Origin: Euonymus europaeus
Lineage: Eukaryota > Streptophyta > Magnoliopsida > Celastrales > Celastraceae
Assembly (NCBI GenBank): GCA_963580455.1
Contig: OY756967.1
Location: 23,792,022-23,856,021 of the forward strand
Length of the DNA: 64,000 nucleotides
Direction: 5' to 3'
Shown here in pieces: positions 12,501 through 25,984 of the stretch (position 1 is its first letter; each line of letters begins with the position of its first letter). Below the pieces are notes generated by a model. The model was not told the DNA's origin and ran no database searches. It saw only the letters and a list, made by a program, of their open reading frames with translations. The position numbers were made by a program, and so were the translations under genes.

Positions 12501-15500
12501 GATAATGTTTTTAAATTACATGGATTACCAGAATCCATAGTGTCAGATAGGGACACTGTGTTTACAAGCAGTGTGTGGCAGGAGTTATGGAAGATGCAGG
12601 GAATCTCTTTGGATATGTCCACTGCCTATCATCCTGAGTCTGATGGCCAGACTGAAGCAGTGAACAAGGCCTTGGAACAATATTTGAGGTGTTATGTTGG
12701 TGATAAACCTCAGACTTGGTTGCACTGGATTTCTTTGGCAGAATATTGCTATAACACTACAGTGCATACCAGTTCAAAATTAACTCCATTCGAGGTAGTA
12801 TATGGCATACAACCACCAGCTCTCAGTCAGTATGTGCCAGGGTTAGCTGCTGAATTATCTGTGGATACTTTACTTAAAACTCGAGAGGAGATATGGCAGA
12901 GTTTGAGATATAATCTGATCAAAAGTCAGAATTCTATGAAACGATTTGCTGATGCTAAGAGGAAACATGTTGAGTTCCAAGTGGGGGAATTAGTTTATCT
13001 CAAATTGCAGCCTTATAGGCAACTGTCAGTGGCTCAAAGAAGATGTTTGAAGCTGTCGCCTAGGTTTTATGGGCCTTTTCCTGTTATGTCCAGAGTTGGC
13101 TCAGTTGCTTATGAACTAGCACTACCTGCAGGATCCCAACTTCATCCTATCTTCCATGTTTCACAATTGAAGAAGCATGTTAGTCCCGCTATGGTTCTGT
13201 CAGCAAGTTTACCCCATACTGATAATGCAGGACAACCAATACCAGTACCAATGAAGATCTTAGACCAGAAGGTAGTTAAAAGAAGGCATCGTATCACTGT
13301 GGATTTATTGGTTCAGTGGGAAGGCCAGGATCCAACAGATGCAACTTGGGTGCCTTATGTTCAGATGGCAAAACAATATCCAGATCTAGTGGGCAAGATC
13401 TTTTGAAGAGAGGGTGATTTGTTATACGCTCTTATATGAGCTGGGTTGTCATTGGCCAATTTGGGTAAATAGTTGTTAAGTCGGTTAGAGCTGTCCAGGT
13501 CAGCAATCCAAGACAATCTGATCTAACAGCTAAAGAAGAGAGGAGCTGGATTGAAGGAAGATCGTGTGGAGATCATCTTCTTAGCAGTAGTTATAAATAA
13601 GCTAGATCAAGAATTAGAGGGGATCGGGAAAAGAATGTGTTTGTTGTTTGTATTGCTCTTCTAAGAATTCTTCTAGCTTGTATCAACTTTTCTCTAAGAG
13701 ATCAATCAATATACGTCTATTGGGTGATTTCTAGTTATTTGCCTATAATTCTTGTATAGGTTGATAACAGAATCACATCCACTCCAATTCACATATCGTG
13801 GTGAAAATATGGTCATGTCAACTGAAAAGTCAAATTGATTTTTCTGTCCTTCAGTGTAACTCCAAGATTGCACAAATGGTTTTACACCATATTTAAATTG
13901 GACGAGATAGGAATGGGAGTAAATCTAGATCAGGTTTCATTAAGACATGAGGACAGAATCTCGGAATGAATAGGCATCAGCCAAGACTGATATTTCATAA
14001 CTTTCTTCTTGCTTTCAAAAGCATTGTAATATCTTCAAATGTTACGGTATGAATAAGCTTGTCAAATTTCCCATGGAATGATTTGTGATGCTATGCTACT
14101 GATTCTCTTATGTCCATTTGAGACTTTGACTTACTAGATTGACCCTCACCTTAAACTGATCCATGGTTGAAATCCCTTTCTTATTACATCTACAAGTTTC
14201 ATCCTCCTAATTATCGTGTCTACATTACCCCTACACGGGAAGATAGAGGATTCGCATTAAGTAGTGTAGTGCAACCAATACATTCATCAGGAACAATACC
14301 AATAATGGTGCTAAAATTATTAAATCACTTCACAAATACTAATGGACCCCATACCTGAGGCCTTTTTTATTGTAGCTGAGAGTTTCTGCTCTAGCTCTTG
14401 CTTTTCAGACATGAGGATGGCACTCCGATTTTGCTCCCCCGCTAATCTTTGTCGCTCTTCCTGCCTCTGTAGCGATTCTTTCTGCATGTTTCCAATCACC
14501 ACAAGACACTTACAAACAAACATTGAAGGGCAGGAAAATATAAAAATGACAATGGCATTCCAACCTGCAATTCAGATTTCAAATTAGCTATCTCTTTTTC
14601 GAAGTTTTGTATTTGCTCTTGAAAAGTCCCAACAGAGGCGAAAGCGCCATGGGGGCCACTCATTGCTTGTTGCTGCATAGAATTTAGTTCTGCTCTCAGG
14701 GCTGCTGCGTCTTCCTCGGCCTATCGCAACAAACTAATTAAGAAAAGAACAAGGATTTACAACCACCTATCAAATACAGAATTTAGGTTGCATACTCTGT
14801 ATTGTTCATCTTCAGCTTCCTTCAGGCGTCTCTTGAGTGTGCGTAGCTGGGCTGAGAGGTCCTCCTACACTAAAACACCAGGCTTTATGAGTGAAACATG
14901 AGGAAGAAAGTGACATCAACCAATATGCAAAAAATAAATAAAAAAGAATCATATCAGAGTGGTGAGTACCCGTGCAACAACTGCTGCATCTTTCTCCATA
15001 GCTACATCCTTGAGGGCTTTTCTCAAAGATGGCACAGTGTTCTGCTCCTGCCATTTACCCAAAAAAATACATAAGTCTGAAAGGAAATAACCAGAACTGA
15101 ACTAAGAGGATAAACGTGGAAATCTCATGCATTTCACATAAACATCCAGATCATGTTAACACAGGCAAGTATCTAATAGGCTTGCACAAAATGCAATTGA
15201 GCTGACAGAAAAGTTTTTGCACAAGGTATTGCATTTTTCACAGGGATCATAGTTTCAGCAAAAGCAACCAACAGTCACAAATATCATAAATAACTGATGA
15301 CTGCAGAATGAAAAATGTCAAAAATTCATTTCTGTAACCCATACAGAAGAATTCAAATTACAGAGAGTAGTTACTTCACTTACCAAATTATTCAAGCTTT
15401 TCTGCAGTGTTTCATTCTCAACCTCCTTTGTCTGAAGCTGCAAAAGGAGAGAAAGATAAACTAAAGCCCATTGACATTACACAAGAGATCTTCTAGGTAA

Positions 15501-16309
15501 CTAGCTCTCAATACAAAGTACATAATAAAATGAACACAGTACCTTTAAAGATAATATATTGTTCTTTTCTTTCAAATCCAAGTTCTTCTTCTGCAATTCT
15601 TTTAGCTGAGATACTAAACCAGTCACATCTGTCTGCTCCAGCAATTAAACAGCAAGAGTATTGATACAGCCATACAAAATACATATGAAAAGATGATTCA
15701 ATAAAAAGTAGCGGAAGTCTACAATTCTTTACAGCCAATGAAGCTTGAGAGGAATTCTTCAATGCAAACCATTATTAATAATAATATTAATAAGAAATTG
15801 ATTCTCATAAAAAAATAAAACTATTACTTGATTAAGTTCGCCTTCAATCCAAAACATAACACTGTTCCTTCTCGAATATGTATACAAATTCATAATTCAA
15901 GCAACAAATTAAAAATTCTAAGGAAAAAAAAAAGCGATTCCAAGAAAAACGATTTGAGCTCTCACCTCGGAGAGTCGATTGGCGCTTTCCGATTTCCTAA
16001 TCACCGTGGCATCTGTTCATGATTGAATTGATAAACAACCAAATCGGATTCAACAAAAAGTTATTTCAATGATTCGAATTAAAAAATCGAAAGAGAAACC
16101 ATTAGTGCTAGAAGTCGTGCTCAGATCGGGTCCAGATGAAGTTTTGCTCAGTTTCTGCGCTGCTCTCTTTTGACGAATCTCCTCCAACTGCAGTCATAAA
16201 ATAAATTTAAATGTCAAATCAAATTAGCGCAACATAACAAAAAAAAACCAAACGGAATCATCAGATTCAGTACCGTTCGTCGCCCGAGAGATGCATGATG
16301 CCCGTCCAT
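6522..16309 (-). CDS. Coiled-coil protein, ELKS/Rab6-interacting/CAST-like, 15 exons
   Basis: Exons on the minus strand: 16274-16309, 16100-16187, 15966-16012, 15543-15632, 15384-15437, 14970-15047, 14796-14864, 14565-14720, 14355-14481, 8311-8351, 7735-7824, 7530-7634, 7061-7243, 6758-6867, 6522-6597. All junctions are GT-AG and frames join exactly, giving 449 residues starting [20 protein letters not shown]. From about residue 60 to 400 the protein is rich in heptad-like Leu/Glu/Lys sequence (for example [20 protein letters not shown]), so it is a long coiled coil. It ends [20 protein letters not shown]..., which I recall from the plant family annotated ELKS/Rab6-interacting/CAST. That family's role is poorly known and may involve vesicle tethering. 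Intron 9 (8352-14354) carries a complete retrotransposon in antisense orientation. A competing acceptor 6 bases downstream exists at the exon starting 15047. The family name is from memory; the gene structure is well supported. Confidence 0.85.
8444..8448 (+). repeat. Target-site duplication, left copy (GAATC)
   Basis: GAATC directly precedes the 5' LTR. The same five bases directly follow the 3' LTR at 13770-13774. A perfect 5-bp duplication is what a Ty3/gypsy integrase leaves. Confidence 0.95.
8449..8798 (+). repeat. 5' LTR of the chromovirus
   Basis: 350 bases, TG...CA ends, with the TGTTAT / ATAACA terminal inverted hexamer. A TATA-like TATAAATAAG lies near 8620. It appears identical to the copy at 13420-13769. 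Confidence 0.95.
8802..8813 (+). other. Primer binding site (initiator tRNA-Met type)
   Basis: TGGTATCAGAG begins three bases after the 5' LTR. It matches the complement of the 3' end of plant initiator tRNA-Met, the usual minus-strand primer for plant LTR elements. Confidence 0.9.
8829..13406 (+). CDS. Gag-pol polyprotein with chromodomain
   Basis: One frame of 1525 residues from the ATG at 8829. The frame is also open upstream, but an ATG at 8781 lies inside the LTR and is unlikely to be used. Domains in order: Gag (about 100-290); a zinc knuckle with CFNC...GHKC near 327; an aspartic protease with DTGS near 425; a reverse transcriptase with FFDD near 764; an RNase H with DASGVG near 911; an integrase with an H-H-C-C zinc region near 1107-1150 and the catalytic Asp-Asp-Glu (in SIDFID, SDRDT and QTEAVNK) between about 1179 and 1280; and a C-terminal chromodomain-like segment near 1480-1520 ([14 protein letters not shown]). 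No stop or frameshift was seen, so the element may be autonomous. The chromodomain is known in this group to guide integration to certain chromatin. Confidence 0.95.
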   Translation: MVTNAQLLETMEATRLQHQESLLLLQNRQDEQQEALRGQHQLFQRFMEKLDQFEARLPPPQPVVPPVAVPDPGQPPDRGIGRDFAPQPEYRNGHRNPDLELQYRGPRLDFPRFSGDDPAVWIQRARQYFTIYNVHPHQRILTASFHMEGKALTWFNEIELTGELQDFEDLVRAMTIRFGPALLNDPMEDLMRLRQLGTVADYKSQFEDFVVRVRNLSIAHKLSCFIGGLKEEIRVTVKMFRPQSVQEAFELARMQEEALTITKKSYRTLSSHVDVKQPVPQLLTNSQFGMLEDRPQPLAITYPDQRRSLPIQKISHQQIQEKKQKGLCFNCDAKWTPGHKCSSPKLFLLEMCDHDSEESDVVTEDEFLAIKRLEKGKTPMKEEEGGFDTLGSSPEISLYALTGSNGPKTMRVLGTIGKRHIVILLDTGSTHNFVDNSVLSQLLRNNFIPVSHLTGTSVTIANGDTISCEGYVAALPFKIQGHSFTSDFYTLKLGGYDMVLGIQWLSTLGDVAWNFKELTMQFQVGHKNCLLKGLRQPSTGLITYDDTSHFEDYERQGIFLQLIDPIQEADSLQIAPDIYQILEKFKEVFAEPVGLPPIRSHDHKILLQEGTRPVNVKPYRYPFYQKSEIEKIVSELLASGVIQTSTSPFSSPVLLVKKADGSWRMCIDYRALNAATIKDKFPIPVIDELLDELSGATIFSKLDLRSGYHQIRMSPTDIPKTAFRTHDGHYEFLVMPFGLTNAPATFQSLMNEIFRPFLRKFVLVFFDDILIYSNSLTAHLNHLTQALEVLQNHLLYAKQSKCCFGVSEVSYLGHIISAAGVRADPKKVAAMTTWPIPSSVKALRGFLGLTGYYRKFIRNYAQLAAPLYQLLKKDQFTWDEQATASFIQLKEVVIQPPVLALPDFNRQFVIECDASGVGVGAVLMQDNHPIAFYSSTLKGRLLLMSTYEKEFYALVTAVQKWRPYLLGHFFVIKTDHYSLKFLLEQQIGTPFQQKWLSKLIGYDFLVEYRKGSLNTVADALSRQYSSAESSDLPAAPVCFMALTVHQLDLFGEIKASYLLDEFSSSLLASVQVQSASHSSYKVIDGFLVYKGRVYVGHSPQIKQKILYHMHSSPVSGHTGFDRTLKRVRKEFYWKGMKKDVKQFIQQCEICQMTKYQPTHPSGLLQPLSIPEKIWSHVSIDFIDGLPKVKGKSVVLVVVDRFSKYAHFLPLAHPYTAESVAQLYFDNVFKLHGLPESIVSDRDTVFTSSVWQELWKMQGISLDMSTAYHPESDGQTEAVNKALEQYLRCYVGDKPQTWLHWISLAEYCYNTTVHTSSKLTPFEVVYGIQPPALSQYVPGLAAELSVDTLLKTREEIWQSLRYNLIKSQNSMKRFADAKRKHVEFQVGELVYLKLQPYRQLSVAQRRCLKLSPRFYGPFPVMSRVGSVAYELALPAGSQLHPIFHVSQLKKHVSPAMVLSASLPHTDNAGQPIPVPMKILDQKVVKRRHRITVDLLVQWEGQDPTDATWVPYVQMAKQYPDLVGKIF
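13405..13419 (+). other. Polypurine tract
   Basis: GAAGAGAGGGTGAT lies immediately before the 3' LTR and overlaps the gag-pol stop codon region. This is the expected plus-strand primer position. Confidence 0.8.
13420..13769 (+). repeat. 3' LTR of the chromovirus
   Basis: 350 bases, apparently identical to the 5' LTR, followed directly by the GAATC target duplication at 13770-13774. Confidence 0.95.
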
Positions 16310-18110
16310 GGCAACACTGGAGATTCAAAAGTCGAGGGGATGATTTCCCTCCTCAACCGTCAAAACCTTCCTCTATAAGGAATTTTTCTATTGAGCGTTG
16401 GTGAAACACGTCAACTACTCAGCGGAGCCGATAACCAGCACTTTGGTCCCATAGTGGGCTTCCATGGGCCATTTTTGATAGGAGTTCTACATTGTCCTAG
16501 TAGTCGAGCCCATCTGTCTGGGTGGTGTAGATCACTGCCAGTAGTTGGTTCCCGCTAGTCTCACACAGCAGGCCATCAGGGTCTCGGGCCCGAAACCGGG
16601 ATTGGACCTTTTTGTTCTCACCCATACGAGATCCAAGCCGACAAGGAATGCAATGGGATGGAGCGGGGCGGGGCGGATATGTCGTTTTCATCTCCGTCCT
16701 TGAACCCTTATCCCCACCGCCTTCCCGCAATTTGGGTTCAAGGACAGGAAACCCCAAAACCTAATCTCATCCCCGACCAATATAATTAAATTTCATGATG
16801 ACTTGTGAGTTAAATTTCATAACAGGAGCATCACAAATCAATCAAAACAAATCAAGCAGCAAGAGAAATTAATTTTCATGTAATTTAGCTCTAAAATCCA
16901 AACTCAATTCTAACATAAATTCATAAGCTTCTCCAGTACAAAAGCAGTAAAATTGCAGCAAATTTTCACCAAAAGAAGCTCAGTCCATAACCATCAAATC
17001 ATTATACCAATATGATTATGTTTCATATGTTTGTGTAATGAAAAGAGAGAAATCATGATTTGTGTAGTAGTGTTCGTTGTTTCATCGATGAATACACTGT
17101 TTTTGAATAGAGTTAAGACCTTTAGTTTAGGTGTTTAAGGATTAAGGTTTAGTGCTTAAGGTTTAAATTTACGGGTTAATATTTAAGGTTTAAGGTTAAG
17201 GCTTATGATTTAGGAGAGTGAGTGTTTCAAATTTAAAGGTTCGTGTTCATTATTTCAATCTATCGAATTTAAAAATTCATATATTATTAAATTTTGTTTA
17301 GTGATTATGGATTGAAGATCGAATACAATGCTTATCATATATCCATATTATATTATAGATAAGAGTTTGTGAATTGTGACTTTGTGTTTAGGGTTTATGA
17401 CATACATTTTATAAATATAAATACAATATTTTTTAATTTTTAATATACATACATAGTTATATACGTAATACACATATACTTAGTATTTAACAATATGTTT
17501 CATAAATTTTTTTAGTTTGTTAGCAAATGTATTATAGTCTAATACTGATCTACGGTTATACACTAATATGTCATAACAATATGTCCCACAAAGGGAGTCA
17601 CTTTCCGACCACATTCCGGCGAATTTTTTGGCCGAATAAGTCTCCAAAAGTGAGCTACACACATTTCATTTGCTTAAAAAAAAGATTGGTAATTTTTTTG
17701 AATATACTGCTTGTAAGTTAAATGAGTTAGGGGTTTTGATTTTATTGTGTATTTTTTTGTGCAATAATTTTAATTAATCTTGTTTTGTGTTGTACTGTTA
17801 GATTCAAGTGTAGGAATTGAACACAACCAAGAGGAAAGCTGATTTTTGATTGATGTTTAGCAAAAATCCGTCAATTTTTATATTTAGACTTAAACTCGAT
17901 TTTAAACTTGATAAAATATTTGTATTTGTATCAAATTCTTTTAGGCTTCTCAAAAATTAAAACCCAGCTAATTATGAGAAATTTCGGGCCAAATCAAAGG
18001 AATTTTATTGGGCTTACACAGTAGTACGTTAAGATTGCACGTGCTTTTCCTTTAACCAAAATCTTGACAGCTATAAAGCCACAAATGCTTCCAAGTATCC
18101 TTGTAATTAA
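16310..18110. other. Gene-free spacer with telomere-like degenerate repeats
   Basis: The first 200 bases are the presumed promoter of the minus-strand coiled-coil gene. Bases 16500-16780 are unusually GC-rich for this window but hold no supported gene. Bases 17115-17215 repeat the theme TTTAAGG/TTTAGG about ten times, a degenerate echo of the plant telomere unit. The rest is AT-rich with nothing recognised. Confidence 0.5.
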
Positions 18111-18457
18111 TAAATTAACCATCCTTCCTACCAATTACCTTAATTCAATATTTTAGATTTGGTCTTCCTGCTCATATATGGTCCTAATTCTGTGCATATT
18201 TTGCTGGGATATTTATAACAACAATGGCAGCAAATTAAATCTGATAATGTATTCAATTCTGGATTCATTCGATCACAAAATAAATTAACCATCCTATTAT
18301 GTACCTACCAATTGCCATAATTCAATACTTTAGATTTGGTCTTCCTACTCATATATGGTCCTAATTCTGTGCATATTCTGCTGAAATATTTATTACAACA
18401 ATGGCAGTAAATTAAATCTGATAGTGTATTCAATTCTGGATTCATTCGATCACAAAA
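18111..18457 (+). repeat. 170-bp tandem duplication in the subtilase promoter
   Basis: Copy 1 is 18111-18280 and copy 2 is 18281-18457. Both run from TAAATTAACCATCC to CGATCACAAAAT, with a few substitutions and a 6-base insertion in copy 2. The second copy ends 83 bases before the subtilase start codon, so the duplication lies in its promoter or 5' leader. Confidence 0.9.
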
Positions 18458-18540
18458 TACTACCATATGCGTCCCTTTACTTTATTATATATGTATATCC
18501 TTCACATTATTCAACAAACAATACTTTTCTTACCACAACA

Positions 18541-21497
<2,957 letters not shown>

Positions 21498-22190
21498 TGT
21501 ATTTTAATGTCTACATTTTATTGGATGGTTTAAATGTTTAATAATAATATTTTTCCTTCATTGGATAAATTTAGCCCAAATTCATCACATCTACTAGCAT
21601 GCAAGGCTCAAATATTACAAATCCAAACCTTATCAATATCATGCCCACTATTAGTAGTTGCAAAATTCTCTCTAATCTGAATGACCGAATTTTTCGACCT
21701 ATGTTGAATCAAGTTTAGACATGAATTATATGTCCGAAATTCGAGTTCAAATACAAATATTATGTTCGATTTGAAATTGAGTTTTTTTCTAAACATAAAA
21801 ATTCCATCCAATTTAATTGCTCAGACCCTAATTAATCTATATTATATTATTATTTGATTTTCTTGTACGAATTTAAAATAATATGATTACGGATATACAA
21901 ATATTTTGTAAACACCCGATCCATAACCCTTTCTTTTTTCTTTTTTTTTTGCCAACCCTACCAGCTACTCTCCAACCTTAATGGGCGGGCCCAAGTAAAT
22001 TACAGATTGAAAATGATTTCTGGCCCAATTATCTGAAGTGAACAATTTCTCGGCCCAAATATTTCGATGTGTCGTTTTCCTCTATTTTGAGCACATACGT
22101 GTTTGATATGGTATCGAACTTGGACACGAGGTTGCAATTTTGACCTGAAATATATTATCAAACAAGATGTCACCTGCACAATAAAAACAA

Positions 22191-23535
22191 GTGTATGCAG
22201 ACGAAAATAGAAAATTAAAAGCTGCAAAGACAGCTTTATCCAAAGGAAAAAGTAGCAGGCAGCCACATATGCATTTTGTTCTAGTCCATGGAGCTGGGCA
22301 TGGGGCTTGGTGCTGGTACAAAATCCGGTGTCTGATGGAAGCTTCCGGTTATAAGGTGACATGCCTTGACCTTAAGAGCGCCGGTATTGACCCTGCCGAT
22401 CCCAACTATGTCTCCTCTTTTGATGAGTATAATCGACCTCTAACCCATTTCATCTCAAATTTGCCTCAAAACCATAAGGTAAGTCTCTTTTTATAATAAT
22501 AAATTAATTCAGGCGTAAATTAGGTGATCGGAGTTGGTGAGGAATTTCTAAGACCTAGATTTGGTTTTACTGTAGGTTTGCTTGGTAGCACACAGTGCAT
22601 CAGGTACTAACATAACAGACATCATATACAGATTTCCCGAGAAAATTCATGTGGCCATTTACGTTGTAGCTAACATGTGGAAACATGGGTCTCCTGGTCC
22701 TGATGTCAAACTCGTAAGATACATTTTTGTCTTTCGCCTTTACACTACTGTCCCTTATTTGGATTATTAATATAATGCAGAGATTTTTGTTCCACACTCA
22801 AGTAATTCTATGTACGTTTCGCTCGTCTATTTATTTGAGGGAAATTCTCTCCACTATATGATAATTACTCCTCATTCATCCCCAAGAGATCATGGATTTA
22901 AGGGGAGGAAATATGTGATTTTCCTGAAATAAATACGTGGAGAAGAGATTGTCATATGCCTTGTTCATAGCGTACAGTTTAGTTTGTTGATACTGAAAAC
23001 TTTCTCACATATTATTTATTTTTAATTTTTTCGTTTGTGCACTTAAATTACAAGTAAATGTGGAATAACAGAAAAAAAACCCTGCGTATAAATATGAGTT
23101 CGAATATGCATTTGGTCCTGATCAACCTCCAACCAGCGTCAAAGTAAAGGAGAAGCTTCGTCGCAAACTTCTCTACTCTCTGAGTCCAGAGGAGGTTAGT
23201 ATTCTAATTTTATTTCATCTGTCTAGTCCTTAATTTTACTCTCTCCTCATTGTATTCACTTTATAAGATTTCAATAGGACTACATGCTGGCTTCAATGCT
23301 GCTGAAACCAACACCAGCCAGGATACAAAAATTTCTCGATGGTCCAGACGATGGCACCGTTCCACCACGTGTTTTCATCAAGACCGTCCATGATCAAATG
23401 CACGCTCAAGAAGATCAAGATGCAATGATAGAAAACTGGCCACCATCTAAAGTATATGAAGTGGAGAGTGATCACAGCCCTTTCTTCTCCACCCCATTTG
23501 AGCTATTTAGCCTTCTAGTTAAGGCAGCTACTTAA
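22191..23535 (+). CDS. Methylesterase, MES17-like (alpha/beta hydrolase)
   Basis: Four exons: 22191-22478, 22576-22713, 23072-23194, 23278-23535, all phase 0, giving 268 residues. The protein has the HG-A oxyanion segment (HFVLVHGAGHGAWCW) and the triad Ser103 (VAHSASG, in place of the usual GHSxGG), Asp222 (KTVHDQM) and His249 (ESDHSPFF). The order and wording match Arabidopsis MES17, which hydrolyses methyl-IAA (KIRCLMEASGYKVTCLDLKS, RRKLLYSLSPEE, QDAMIENWPPSKVYE). It is probably a cytosolic carboxyl methylesterase acting on a methylated hormone or metabolite. The elbow change from GHSAGG to AHSASG is unusual and could change substrate or activity. The start codon was chosen as the first in-frame ATG; a start at 22267 would drop 25 residues. 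Confidence 0.85.
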
Positions 23536-24524
23536 TTAGCCAGTGTCCAAGTTTTTATGATGTTAAGACTGTCTGTTCTTAACAGTGATGTGTAATCCTT
23601 TCATGAATAATAAGTCTCACATGGCTTGTATTTATCCAAAAAGATGTGAGTTTATAAAGACAAGAATCATCTCCACTATTTTAAGAGACTTTTCTAGACT
23701 TGAGTAATATTAAATAAGACGGTCTTGAAATGATAAAGTTATGCAGGTCTACGTATAATTGAACAACTCAAGTGAATGATATCTCTCATGAACTTAGGAT
23801 TTGCAACATGATATCAAGCAATGTCTCGAGCGATTTGTGTTTATAAAAAAAAAACCAACTCTACCAGGTATTTTGAGCTTAAATATAGTTAACTAAGACG
23901 ATTCAGGAAGAATCAAACACTGTCTCAAGTGATTTGTGTTTACAAAAAAAATCAGCTCTACCAATTAAAAAGATATTTTGGGCTTAAACATCGTTAAGTA
24001 AGACGACTCAAAAAAAAAAAGTCATATTGATCTTATGCATCTAAGGGAACCACATAAATCAAAGCAAATAATATAATCGATATGAGTGAAGTTGATATTT
24101 ACAACAAATTCATGATGTAAACACGTCTTGATGATTTGATTAAATTACTCCTGTATAACCAAATTGAATTCGACAAACTCCCAAATTTGGATTCTTACTT
24201 TCTTTTATCTTTAGCAAATGGGATTTAATTGGAAACTCGAAATCCTAGTAAATGAGTGCACTTCTCTGATTTTCTCTTTTAAAAAGCAATAGTCCAACAA
24301 AAAGCCGCTCCACTAAGCCCATACAAATTGTAGCCTGGGCCCAGATTCTCATGCCATGGGTCCATGATTGAATGAGTCTCGTTACTCGTTACGCCCATTG
24401 GGCTATGACTGGCCTGTAAGGTCCAAATCCAGAGTTGACCACTAAACCCATACAAATCTTTAAACCCTTCTCCGCTTCTCGTTTGATCTACTTCTCCTAC
24501 CGACTTCGTCTTCGCTGAACTCTT
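23536..24524. other. Gene-free spacer with an imperfect tandem repeat
   Basis: Bases about 23818-23906 and 23925-24010 are two diverged copies of one unit (TGTCTC-AGTGATTTGTGTTTA, then CTCTACCA, then ATTTTGGGCTTAAA). The last 250 bases carry TGGGCC/GGCCCA motifs and are probably the promoter of the next gene. Confidence 0.55.
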
Positions 24525-25781
24525 ATGGCGAGTGGCGCTCGCGCCATTTTAAGATCGAAACTCCCTATCGTGACTTCAGTCCTCCTTTCAAGTCTTGCGA
24601 GGAAAACACCTATAAGGCACTTTTTGTGGCCTGTTAATCTCGAAAGGCTACCTGAAGACTTCAACTTCTGTAAACCCAATTGTGATTTCCGGCAATTCCA
24701 TGACGGGAGACCAAGGGGGCCTCTTTGGAGAGGTAAAAAGCTGATTGGGAAAGAGGCGCTTTTTGTGATCCTGGGTTTAAAGAGGTTTAAGGATGATGAA
24801 GAGAGGCTTGATAAGTTTATCAAAACTCATGTTCTAAGGCTCCTAAAAATGGACATGATTGCTGTTCTCTCTGAGCTTGAGCGTCAGGAGGAGGTCTTTT
24901 TGGCTGTTAAGGTACTTTTATTTTTTCTTGATTTTACTATTTACTTCATATTTTCGATTGGGGTTTTACTAGATTTGAGAACTTATGCCTTCTTGATAGG
25001 AGATGGTATTTGGGGGCGGTTTTCTATTTTTTGGGATGATCCATTCTGTTATTGCGCTGTTTTGTCGTCTTGATTTCATTGGTGATGGAATAGATTTTGG
25101 CATAAGTCACTAGTGAATATCTGCGACCGTCAGACATATCGGGAGACGTTGTTAGGAAGTATGAATGAACTCTCCTCGTCAACTGTTCGATATAATGCTT
25201 CAAAGAGAGCATCTCTGGGACAACATCAGTATGTAGGTACCGTACAGTGAAATGCGAAGTGTTCAGTGGTTAACTTAAATGACACATTATTAAGAAAAGT
25301 TAAAAGATCGCTGTTTGTTTGCTAATCTATTTAACTTTACTGCTGGAGTTTTATCCCTGGTTTTTGATTTGTAATCTAGTGATTTTTCCAGGTATTCAGG
25401 ATAATTCAGAAGCAAGACTGGTATAAGCCTGATGCCTTTTTGTACAAAGACTTGATTATGGCACTGGCAAAGGGTAAAAAAATGGATCAAGTAATGGAAC
25501 TGTGGGAAATGATGAGGAAAGAGAATCTCTTCCCTGATTCTCAAACTTTTACAGAAGTTATTCGTGGGTTCTTGAGGGATGGGTCTCCTGCTGATGCAAT
25601 GAACGTTTACGAGGAGATGAAGAAATCTCCCGATCCACCGGAAGAGTTACCATTCAGGGTTTTGTTAAAGGGGCTCCTTCCACACCCACTTTTGAGGAAT
25701 AGGGTAAAGCAAGACTATGAAGAGCTCTTTCCTGATCGACATGTTCTTGATCCTCCAGAAGAGATATTTGGTGTACTTTGA
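24525..25781 (+). CDS. Short PPR protein, THA8-like
   Basis: Two exons, 24525-24911 and 25392-25781 (phase 0), giving 258 residues. The N-terminal 60 residues are basic and Ser/Leu-rich, as for an organelle-targeted protein. From about residue 130 there are a few PPR-like helical pairs (VFRIIQKQDWYKPDAFLYKDLI, VMELWEMMRKENLFPDSQTF, AMNVYEEMKKSPDPPEELPF), and the protein ends LLPHPLLRNRVKQDYEELFP...PPEEIFG. This matches the small THA8/THA8-like group (Arabidopsis At1g62350 from memory). Members bind organelle RNA, and THA8 itself acts in group II intron splicing. The target RNA is unknown. An alternative start is not evident. Confidence 0.85.
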
Positions 25782-25984
25782 GGTATTGCTTTGCTTTGCT
25801 TCCTCCATGTTAGTGGCAGATTTTTACCTCTAAATGATCATTGTGTATCAAGTAGTGGACCGGGACACCAGTTTCTTCCTAAGCAGAAGCCAGAGATCTT
25901 CGGGTGTTTGGTGGATGGAATTGTAGTGGTTGTTGGGAGCTTCAACGTTAGTGTTCTCTTCACCGCTTTTTTTCGTTCTTTTTC

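Larger units (their letters stand above)
8449..13769 (+). mobile_element. Complete Ty3/gypsy chromovirus (Reina-like), 5321 bp
   Basis: Both LTRs are 350 bases (8449-8798 and 13420-13769), start TGTTATAC and end TGATAACA, and no difference between them was found on reading. A tRNA-Met-type primer binding site lies three bases after the 5' LTR and a purine-rich tract lies just before the 3' LTR. One uninterrupted gag-pol frame with a C-terminal chromodomain lies between. The short length, short LTRs and chromodomain fit the Reina clade of plant chromoviruses. The clade call is by inspection only. The element lies inside intron 9 of the minus-strand coiled-coil gene, so it is antisense to it. 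Without the element and one GAATC copy, that intron would be about 677 bases. Confidence 0.95.

Noticed and set aside
17115..17215. Interstitial telomere repeat
   Set aside because: The TTTAAGG/TTTAGG units are too degenerate and too few to be called telomeric; they are mentioned only as telomere-like.
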